Shown one piece after another: positions 31,770 to 38,324 of a stretch of DNA of 40,206 bases. Source of the DNA: Candidatus Abyssobacteria bacterium SURF_5 (GTDB taxonomy: Bacteria; Abyssobacteria; SURF-5); contig QZKU01000117.1 of NCBI GenBank assembly GCA_003598085.1, positions 1-40,206 of the forward strand, written 5' to 3'. A program made the translations under genes and the position numbers. The notes beneath the pieces were generated by a model, which saw nothing but the letters and a program-made list of their open reading frames with translations, was not told the origin of the DNA and made no database searches. Position 1 is the stretch's first letter; each line of letters begins with the position of its first letter.

Positions 31770-32546
31770 ATGGAAATCTCAAAAGAGGATCATGAAGACC
31801 TGGTATATGCCAAAGGGCTCCTGGAAAATCCGGGTCTGGTGGCAAAGATAGTTGCGGTCGCCGGAAGGCCCATCGAAAAAAGCCTCGCGATGCTGCCGGA
31901 GAACTGGATGACGATCGTTCACGATGCCTCCAGAAAGGCGCTCGAGAAGGCGCTTGATTATGCGATACGAACGTTGGAGCGGCGGTCCCAATTTCCGGCA
32001 TTTGTTTATCATAAGTCTTCCGTGGCTTTATCGGGCGGCCTGGCAGGCGCCGTCGGGCTGGCTGCGCTTCCCTTCGAGCTCCCCTTTTCCACCGTGATGA
32101 TGCTGCGCTCGATCGCCGACATCGCCAGGAGCGAGGGAGAGGATATCCAGAATCCCGAGACGAAACTCGCCATGCTGGAGGTCTTCGCGCTTGGCGGGGG
32201 AACACAGAAGGATGAGGCCGCCGAAACCGGCTATTATGCGGTGCGCACCTCGCTCGCCGCGCTTGTCTCGGACGCAACCAGTCACTTCACCGGGCGAAGG
32301 ATCGCCGGCAGAGGCAGCCCGTTGTTGCTGCGGCTTCTTGATTCGATCGCGTCGCGCTTCGGGATCGTGGTCTCGCAAAAAGCGATGGCCACCGCGGTCC
32401 CTGTCGTCGGCGCGGCCAGCGGAGCGATCATCAACATGATTTTTCTGAATCACTTCCAGGACATCGCCCGCGGCCATTTCATCGTTCGGCGCCTCGAGCG
32501 CAAATACGGCCAGGAGCTGATTCGGAGCGAATATAATGACATCTGA
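31770..32546 (+). CDS. EcsC family protein
   Basis: The 258-residue protein matches the EcsC family. It has an N-terminal helical part, a hydrophobic glycine-rich stretch (SVALSGGLAGAVGLAALPFELPFSTVMMLRSIADIA) and a second hydrophobic stretch near the C-terminus (MATAVPVVGAASGAIINMIF). The family is named after a Bacillus gene next to an ABC transporter, and its function is poorly known. I chose the ATG at 31770, with AGCAGGG just upstream, over the TTG at 31734, which has no ribosome binding site. Membrane association is likely. Confidence 0.8.
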   Translation: MEISKEDHEDLVYAKGLLENPGLVAKIVAVAGRPIEKSLAMLPENWMTIVHDASRKALEKALDYAIRTLERRSQFPAFVYHKSSVALSGGLAGAVGLAALPFELPFSTVMMLRSIADIARSEGEDIQNPETKLAMLEVFALGGGTQKDEAAETGYYAVRTSLAALVSDATSHFTGRRIAGRGSPLLLRLLDSIASRFGIVVSQKAMATAVPVVGAASGAIINMIFLNHFQDIARGHFIVRRLERKYGQELIRSEYNDI

Positions 32547-32618
32547 AATCGCCGGTTACGCGCCTTCCCAAAGGTAAAAATCCTCTTTCCATTGCTCGGC
32601 TGCCGAATCAGCGCCAAT

Positions 32619-32648
32619 TTGATTACAGGAAAGAGTTTGTGCTATAAT
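32619..32648 (+). promoter_or_regulatory. Sigma-70 promoter for the HD-domain gene
   Basis: TTGATT (32619-32624) and TATAAT (32643-32648) are 18 bases apart, with an extended -10 TGC. The start of the HD gene lies 39 bases after the -10 box. Confidence 0.65.
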
Positions 32649-32686
32649 TTGGAAACTTTCGCCTTTGCCTGCAGGGTCAAATAAAC

Positions 32687-33448
32687 ATGACCGCAGAGGA
32701 TTATAAACAAGCCAGAGAATTGGCGGAGCAAATAGCTAATTCGTTCGCAGCGCCCAAGTTCTGTACCGATCTCCGAACCGAAAGAGACCTCTCCTTCAGG
32801 ATGCTTCATGCAGACCCTCTCCTGGAACGATCCCGCCAAATCGTTGTGGCGAGAGAGGAGCATTTCGGCCACGGGCTGAAGCATACCGAGAAGGTGGCCG
32901 TGGACGCCGGCGCCATCATACAAAACGAGACCGCCCGGCAGCGTTTTGAGCCGGAGCGGGTAAGTCGGATCATGCTGCTCGTCCACCTGGCTTCGATGTT
33001 TCATGACGTGTGCAGGCGGATGCGCGATCACGCCCAAAACGGCGCGCTGGTCGCGGAAGAAATCCTGGCCGATTTCCCGCTGCAAGACCGTGAGCGCGTA
33101 TGGATAGTGCAGGCGATCCGAAATCATGAGGCGTTTACGGAGCCGACTCCTCTGGATTGCCATGAGGGCCAGATGATCAGCGACGCGCTCTACGACGCCG
33201 ACAAGTTCCGCTGGGGACCGGACAACTTCACCGACACGCTGTGGGATATGATCTCGAACGAAGATATCCCGATTCAACTGATACTGACCCATTTCCCCAA
33301 AGGGATGGCGGGAATACGGAAAATCGCGGGCACATTCCGTTCGGTGACGGGAAAGCAGTACGGCCCCGAATACATCGAGATCGGACTGGCAATAGGCAAT
33401 CGGCTCTATGAGGAGCTTGTGCGGAAGTTCCCTTCCCAAACAAGCTGA
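32687..33448 (+). CDS. HD-domain phosphohydrolase-like protein
   Basis: The 253-residue protein contains an HD fold: H in HGLKHTEKV, the HD pair in ASMFHDVCRR, further His residues in RDHAQNGALVAEE and RNHEAF, and the closing Asp in LYDADKFRW. HD proteins hydrolyse nucleotides, phosphoesters or cyclic dinucleotides; the substrate cannot be read from the sequence. The response regulator gene starts 19 bases after its stop, so they are probably co-transcribed. The ribosome binding site is weak (CAGGG). Confidence 0.82.
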   Translation: MTAEDYKQARELAEQIANSFAAPKFCTDLRTERDLSFRMLHADPLLERSRQIVVAREEHFGHGLKHTEKVAVDAGAIIQNETARQRFEPERVSRIMLLVHLASMFHDVCRRMRDHAQNGALVAEEILADFPLQDRERVWIVQAIRNHEAFTEPTPLDCHEGQMISDALYDADKFRWGPDNFTDTLWDMISNEDIPIQLILTHFPKGMAGIRKIAGTFRSVTGKQYGPEYIEIGLAIGNRLYEELVRKFPSQTS

Positions 33449-33466
33449 TGGTCCGCGTATAACCAT

Positions 33467-33985
33467 ATGTCCGCAAAAAAGATAGATAGACCTCGCATCT
33501 TGATTGTCGATGACGACGAGGATATCCTCGATATCACGCAGACCTTCCTGGAGTCGCGCGGATATGAGGTCGTCCTCGCACGGTCGGGCGAACAGGCGCT
33601 CAAGGAGGTGGAGCGTTCGCGGCCTACTCTCATTCTGCTCGACGTGATGATGCCCAAAATGGACGGATTCTGGCTGTGCAGAGTGATCAAGTCCGACCCT
33701 CGCCATCGGCTGACTCCGATCATTTTCCTGACGGCAAAAGATGACGCCCAGAGCCGCATCGAGGGCCAGAAGTGCGGCGGAGACGACTATCTCACAAAAC
33801 CCTTCGACGTTGATTCTCTCGAGGTTCGCATCAAGGCGCAGCTCAAGAAGGTGTCGAAACTCGAGCTTGTCGACAAGATCGAACGCCTGCTCGGCATGTC
33901 TGAATCGCAAGGGTTTCTCGCGAAGCTGGACTACGACGAGCTCTCGATCTTGCTGGACCATATCCAGGAACGACTTAAACAGTAG
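33467..33985 (+). CDS. Response regulator receiver protein
   Basis: The 172-residue protein is a receiver domain (about 10-125) with an intact active site: the acidic DDDED cluster near residue 15, phosphoacceptor D59 in LILLDV, T89 in LTAKDD, and K111 in LTKPF. A short helical tail without a DNA-binding domain follows. It probably acts as a shuttle or on a partner protein. It lies between the HD-domain gene and the DUF3108 gene in a tight run. No histidine kinase is encoded in this window. Confidence 0.9.
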   Translation: MSAKKIDRPRILIVDDDEDILDITQTFLESRGYEVVLARSGEQALKEVERSRPTLILLDVMMPKMDGFWLCRVIKSDPRHRLTPIIFLTAKDDAQSRIEGQKCGGDDYLTKPFDVDSLEVRIKAQLKKVSKLELVDKIERLLGMSESQGFLAKLDYDELSILLDHIQERLKQ

Positions 33986-33996
33986 GGAGAAGTTAA

Positions 33997-34866
33997 ATGT
34001 TGTACTTGTTACGAACGAGCCCGCGGGTCCGACTGCTCATCATTCTCTTGTGCGTCCTCGCGCCGCTCGCTTTCGGCGCCCCTTCGCTTGCCGGCAAATC
34101 CGTGCCCGATGAGAATTCCCCCGCCTTGGAGGAATTCAGAATCCCGATTCCCAAGGGCAAATATACGTATCGCTTCAGTTGGAACGGAATTCCCTCGGCT
34201 GAAAGCGAGTTGTTTGTGACCGTCGAAAATGAGGAGAAACAGCCGTATTATTGCTTTTCAGCGTCGGCGCGCACTTCGAAATTCGCCGACTTATTCTGGA
34301 AAATGAGGGCGAACGTCACTGCCTTTGTCGATCCGGCAACCGGGCGCACCCTGAAGATGAAGGTATACGACCAGCAAAACAAGAAGGTTAAAACAACCGA
34401 GACAATCTTTAATTACAACTCCTCCGAAGCGTACTACACCCGCTGGAAACAGGGGGAAATGAAGCAGAAAACCATCCAGTTGGAAACCGGCACCGTCGAT
34501 CCTGTTTCCTTCTGCCTCTCACTGAGCAGCCAGGAACTGCAGGTGGGCGACTCGCGGCGCCTCCTGGTGCTCGTCCAGGATGATCCCTACGAAGTCAGTT
34601 ACACCGTGGAGAAGCGGGAACCGGTTAACGTCGCGGGTTATCAAATGGACGCCCTGCGAATCCAGCCGCAGTTCGTAAAGATAGAGGATAAACCGGAGCG
34701 CAAACCCCCAAAGATCAAGGTCATGACTCTGTGGATTAGTGAATCCGAACCCCACATCCCGCTCAAAATGCAGAGTAAGACTTTCATAGGACATGTGACA
34801 GCCGAGCTTGTGAACGTGGAGCCGATCGCACCGGCTGCCGATTCGCCAAAGTTGTCGAAGATATAG
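33997..34866 (+). CDS. DUF3108-like exported protein
   Basis: The 289-residue product has an N-terminal hydrophobic signal and a beta-rich body of DUF3108 type (GKYTYRFSWNGIPSAESELFVTVE, a following DLFWKMRANVTAFVDPATGRTLKMKV, and VDPVSFCLSLSS). Related proteins are periplasmic and of unknown function. GTAGGGAG precedes the start. It follows the response regulator gene by 11 bases, so it is likely in the same operon. Confidence 0.78.
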   Translation: MLYLLRTSPRVRLLIILLCVLAPLAFGAPSLAGKSVPDENSPALEEFRIPIPKGKYTYRFSWNGIPSAESELFVTVENEEKQPYYCFSASARTSKFADLFWKMRANVTAFVDPATGRTLKMKVYDQQNKKVKTTETIFNYNSSEAYYTRWKQGEMKQKTIQLETGTVDPVSFCLSLSSQELQVGDSRRLLVLVQDDPYEVSYTVEKREPVNVAGYQMDALRIQPQFVKIEDKPERKPPKIKVMTLWISESEPHIPLKMQSKTFIGHVTAELVNVEPIAPAADSPKLSKI

Positions 34867-34931
34867 ACGGCGGAAAGAAATCGCGGCCCTCAAGCCCCCG
34901 ATGAGCAGCGGGGGAGAACTGCCAGTGACGC

Positions 34932-35618
34932 ATGAAACAACAGTGGCGCGTCCCATTCGTCTGCATCGCAGCCGTTCTCTTTCTCGTTATCCATCGCTAT
35001 GCGGATATCGGCTCACTCGTTGAAATGCTCCTGCCGTCCCACTCTCTCTTCAATCCGGCAAGGCCGCTCTACCAGCGTTTGGCCTCCGGCTGTTCCACCT
35101 TCCTTGTTCTCGGCCTCCTCCCCGCCATGCTCGGCTGCATCCTGTGGGACCAAAAACCATCACAGTGGGGGCTCTCACTCGGACATGACCCGCTGAAGAA
35201 CACCGGCCTTGCCGTCGGCTGCCTTGCCGTTCTCATTCCGATTATCGCTTATGCCTCATCCTTTCCCGCCGTCACGGCCGGACGCCCCGAAAATTTCATC
35301 GCGGCCATGTATCCGGAGGCATTTCTCCTTTACGAAATCGGCATCCTGGTCTTCCTTATGGGATGGGAATTCTTCTTTCGCGGGTTTCTGCTCTTTGGGC
35401 TGGCAAATTCTATTGGCAATGCCGCTATCTATGTTCTTATGATTCCCGCGGTCGCCTTGAAACTGGGCAGATCGCCGCTTGAGACTCTGGCCGAAGTCCC
35501 CACCGCAATCCTTCTCGGCCATCTGGCTCTCAAGACCGGCTCCATCTGGTACGGCCTCTTTTTGCATTGGGGATTCCTTTTGACCCTCGACCTGATAGTG
35601 ATTTACCGCCCTTTCTGA
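34932..35618 (+). CDS. CPBP-family intramembrane protease-like protein
   Basis: The 228-residue protein has six or more hydrophobic segments and a motif GWEFFFRGFLLFGL that matches the family's EExxxR box, except that the first glutamate is Trp. A later GLFLHWGFLLTLD segment corresponds to the second histidine-containing motif. Relatives include prenyl-protein and bacteriocin-processing proteases and membrane-maturation proteins. The changed residue makes activity uncertain. The gene begins 65 bases after the DUF3108 gene and probably belongs to the same run. Confidence 0.72.
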   Translation: MKQQWRVPFVCIAAVLFLVIHRYADIGSLVEMLLPSHSLFNPARPLYQRLASGCSTFLVLGLLPAMLGCILWDQKPSQWGLSLGHDPLKNTGLAVGCLAVLIPIIAYASSFPAVTAGRPENFIAAMYPEAFLLYEIGILVFLMGWEFFFRGFLLFGLANSIGNAAIYVLMIPAVALKLGRSPLETLAEVPTAILLGHLALKTGSIWYGLFLHWGFLLTLDLIVIYRPF

Positions 35619-35689
35619 TCGGGTGTTTTCAATCCGCTAAACATCCACATTTAACCTCCACGGCCGACATTTACCGAAAATTTCGCCTT

Positions 35690-35708
35690 CTGTTCCATTT
35701 TAGAACAG
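35690..35708. promoter_or_regulatory. Palindromic operator CTGTTC-N7-GAACAG
   Basis: A perfect 6-bp-arm inverted repeat lies six bases before the -35 box of the promoter at 35715. The size and position suit a dimeric regulator, perhaps the NtrC-type protein encoded downstream (autoregulation). The outer CTGT/ACAG resemble LexA half-sites, but the spacing differs. Confidence 0.45.
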
Positions 35709-35714
35709 TTGCAC

Positions 35715-35743
35715 TTGATTCATGGTAAATCTTTGGTTATAAT
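35715..35743 (+). promoter_or_regulatory. Sigma-70 promoter of the NtrC-type regulator
   Basis: TTGATT (35715-35720) and TATAAT (35738-35743) are 17 bases apart. Predicted transcription start is near 35750, about 45 bases upstream of the ATG. Confidence 0.75.
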
Positions 35744-35794
35744 TTAGATAGCTTAAAGCTAATATAACTGCAAATCTGACGTTCGGAGATCGTT

Positions 35795-37210
35795 ATGGCG
35801 CTAATACTCCTTGCGGAAAAAGACCATAAATTGGGGTCCGCCCTTAAACAAGAGCTTGCTCGAGCGGGTCACGAAACGACCACAGCCCTCACCCAGGAAG
35901 AGACATTGAAGTTTCTCTCTGTTCGCAGCTATGAGATTATCATTCTTGACATGGATATCATGCGCGAGAGCGACTTCGACCTGATCAACTTCATCAAGCA
36001 GTCCCAGCCGATGTCCGAAATTCTGCTCACGACCCGGATCGAAGAGATAGAGAAAGCTGTAAGATCACTAAGACGCGGGGCTTACATGTATTTCGTCAAG
36101 CCGTTCGACTCCTCCGACTTGCTGTTTGGGATTGAGAGTGCGCTCAAGAATCTGGAGCGCTCCATGGCTTTCCGGGAATACGAGCGCTCTGCCTTCATCG
36201 ATATGATGGGCGATAGTCCCGCCATCCGGAAAATGATTAATCTGGCGACGAAAGTAGCCCCGACGGATTCCACCGTTTTGCTCCTGGGAGAAAGCGGAAC
36301 CGGGAAAGAGATCATCGCCGAATATATTCATCGCATGAGCAACAGGTATGACAAGCCTTTTCTGGCGATCAACTGCAGCGCACTGCCGGAAACCCTCCTC
36401 GAAAGCGAGTTGTTCGGATATGTAAAAGGCGCGTTTACCGGCGCCGCCGGCGATCGGAAAGGGTTATTCGAAGAAGGCAATAACGGCACCATCTTTCTGG
36501 ACGAAGTCGGCGACATGCCGCTGATCACCCAGGTGAAACTGCTTCGCGTGCTCGAAAACCGCGAGGTGCGGCGGCTCGGAGAGAACAAGATCATCAAGGT
36601 AAATGTGCGCATCATAGCCGCCACCAATCAGGACCTGCTTGTCGCAATGCAGGAGAAACGATTCCGCGATGACCTCTTCTTCCGCCTCAACGTCATCCAG
36701 ATCAAGATACCTCCGCTGAGGGAGAGGATGGACTCGCTGCCCTCGCTCATCCGGTACTTCATCGCCAAATTTAACAGGCGCTTCAACCGCAAGATCAGGG
36801 AGATCGACCGGCAGGCTCTCTTCATCCTGGCGAATTATCAGTACCCGGGGAACGTGCGGGAACTCGAAAATATCATCGAGCATGCGGTGATCATGGCCGA
36901 CGACGATGTGATCCGGGCCAATAGCCTGCCCGAGTATCTGCAGGTCATAAAGAAACCGATGCTGGCTCTTCCGAGCGGGATGGAAGAAGCTGTCGCAGCG
37001 GCCGCAAGCGAAGCGCAACCGGCAGAACCGGAATTCATCACCCTGAGTGAGATGGAAAAACGCCTGATTACCGATACGCTTATCAAGTGCGGGGGAAATC
37101 AGACGGTCGCCGCCGAAAAGCTGGGCATTTCACGCTCTACTCTCTGGAGAAAAATGAAAGAGTATAACATCAGGACCTCCTTCGCTCCTGAGGAAGTGAG
37201 CGTACAATAA
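35795..37210 (+). CDS. NtrC-family sigma-54 response regulator
   Basis: The 471-residue protein has a receiver domain (1-120) with phosphoacceptor D52 (IIILDMD) and the lysine of VKPFD. An AAA+ domain follows with [14 protein letters not shown] and FLDEVGDM, and a Fis-type HTH (GGNQTVAAEKLGISRSTLWRKMKEY) lies at the C-terminus. It should activate sigma-54 promoters after phosphorylation by a histidine kinase that is not in this window. Only part of the receiver's acidic pocket is standard (LLAEKDHK). The gene has its own promoter and a palindrome just upstream. It is the third such activator in 27 kb. Confidence 0.92.
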   Translation: MALILLAEKDHKLGSALKQELARAGHETTTALTQEETLKFLSVRSYEIIILDMDIMRESDFDLINFIKQSQPMSEILLTTRIEEIEKAVRSLRRGAYMYFVKPFDSSDLLFGIESALKNLERSMAFREYERSAFIDMMGDSPAIRKMINLATKVAPTDSTVLLLGESGTGKEIIAEYIHRMSNRYDKPFLAINCSALPETLLESELFGYVKGAFTGAAGDRKGLFEEGNNGTIFLDEVGDMPLITQVKLLRVLENREVRRLGENKIIKVNVRIIAATNQDLLVAMQEKRFRDDLFFRLNVIQIKIPPLRERMDSLPSLIRYFIAKFNRRFNRKIREIDRQALFILANYQYPGNVRELENIIEHAVIMADDDVIRANSLPEYLQVIKKPMLALPSGMEEAVAAAASEAQPAEPEFITLSEMEKRLITDTLIKCGGNQTVAAEKLGISRSTLWRKMKEYNIRTSFAPEEVSVQ

Positions 37211-37301
37211 TCTCTTTTCACGGCTTCTTTCAGTGTGACTTTGGTCATAGTCTTCCCGCCGGATACCTGCTATTGTAATCATCAGAAAGGCGGTGAAATA
37301 G

Positions 37302-37694
37302 ATGGCAATCAAGCGCAAGATCGTTCACATCAGCGAGGAAAAATGCACCGGCTGCGGCGCGTGCGTCGTCCCCTGCGCCGAGGGCGCAATTGAAATAGTC
37401 AACGGCAAAGCTCGCTTGATCGGGGAAAGCCTGTGTGACGGAGCGGGATTCTGTCTCGGCATCTGTCCTGAAGGCGCGATGACCATCGAGGAACGCGAAG
37501 CCGATGCGTTCTCTCACGAGGCGGTTCAGGAGCACCTGTCGCAACAGAGCAGCAAAGAAACTCCTGTGCTCGAATGCTTCCGGTGCGGAAATCCGGAGAC
37601 CGAAACGGTCCTCATTCCCTGCCGCAGCGCCGGCGAGAGCCTGTGGGTCTGCGTCAGGTGTCTGCCGCCCCTCATCCACGGCGGAGGCCACTGA
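37302..37694 (+). CDS. 4Fe-4S ferredoxin with C-terminal zinc-ribbon-like domain
   Basis: The 130-residue protein starts with a cluster motif CTGCGACVVPC (C15, C18, C21, C25). A second, CDGAGFCLGICP, gives a two-cluster ferredoxin of the type seen in anaerobes. The C-terminus (CFRCGN ... CVRCLPPLIHGGG) has two CxxC pairs and looks like a zinc or rubredoxin-like knuckle. It probably carries electrons to an unknown partner. AAAGGCGG precedes the ATG. Its stop overlaps the start of the HD-domain gene (TGATG), so the two are translationally coupled. Confidence 0.85.
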   Translation: MAIKRKIVHISEEKCTGCGACVVPCAEGAIEIVNGKARLIGESLCDGAGFCLGICPEGAMTIEEREADAFSHEAVQEHLSQQSSKETPVLECFRCGNPETETVLIPCRSAGESLWVCVRCLPPLIHGGGH

Positions 37695-38191
37695 TGATGG
37701 AAAACGTCCCAAAGGAGGCCATTACCGCCGAAATGCAAAGAGTGTTCGGCGCGGACACGCGGCGGATCAATCACGCCCTCGATGTCTTGTCCTTTGCCGA
37801 GCGCATCTTGCTGAAAGAAACAGCCGATCGCGGTGTCGTTGTGCCAGCGGCGCTGCTCCACGATATCGGCATCCATGAGGCTGAAAGAAAATACAACAGC
37901 ACGGCTGCAGTCTATCAACAGATAGAAGGTCCGCCTATCGCAAAAGGAATCCTGACTGAATTGGGAATGCAGCCGCATCTCGTATCGGAGGTGTGCGATA
38001 TCATCGCGCATCATCATGCTCCGCGCGCCGATGAGTCGTCGAATTTCAAGGTGCTCTATGACGCCGATCTCATCGTCAATCTGCGCGACGATTTCTCCCA
38101 CCTCTCCCAAAGCCGGCTCAAAGAGAAAATCGACCGCATGTTTTTCACCGAGGCGGGGCGGCGCCTCGCCGCCGAGATTCTGCTGAAGTAG
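37694..38191 (+). CDS. HD-domain hydrolase
   Basis: The 165-residue protein is a compact HD domain: H27 in RINHALDV, the HD pair in AALLHDIGIHEAE, HHH in IIAHHHAPR, and the closing Asp in LYDADLIVNL. It is likely a metal-dependent phosphohydrolase; the substrate is unknown. GGAGG lies six bases before the ATG at 37694, and an in-frame ATG follows immediately at 37697. It overlaps the ferredoxin gene by one base, which suggests a shared function, for example ferredoxin-linked redox control. Confidence 0.83.
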   Translation: MMENVPKEAITAEMQRVFGADTRRINHALDVLSFAERILLKETADRGVVVPAALLHDIGIHEAERKYNSTAAVYQQIEGPPIAKGILTELGMQPHLVSEVCDIIAHHHAPRADESSNFKVLYDADLIVNLRDDFSHLSQSRLKEKIDRMFFTEAGRRLAAEILLK

Positions 38192-38233
38192 CGGATCAGC
38201 CCATATCGGTCAAATCGTTCACCACCTGCAGGG

Positions 38234-38271
38234 AAAAAAATAACGGGGGAAACCATTTTGGTTCCCCCCGT
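38234..38271 (-). terminator. Terminator after the MopE-like gene
   Basis: ACGGGGGAAACC (38243-38254) and GGTTCCCCCCGT (38260-38271) form a 12-position stem. Its single plus-strand mismatch becomes a G-U pair in the minus-strand RNA, where a T-rich tract (38240-38234) follows. The hairpin core is nearly the same as that of the rnpB terminator. It may also slow plus-strand transcription from the HD gene. Confidence 0.75.
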
Positions 38272-38324
38272 GTCTTTGCAGTGAGATGCCCCAGATCTAT
38301 ATCAACATCAACTATGGGTGCCGC

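Noticed and set aside
32642-33961. 439-codon minus-strand frame opposite the HD-domain and response regulator genes
   Set aside because: It spans two genuine plus-strand genes with intact catalytic motifs and carries no domain signature of its own.
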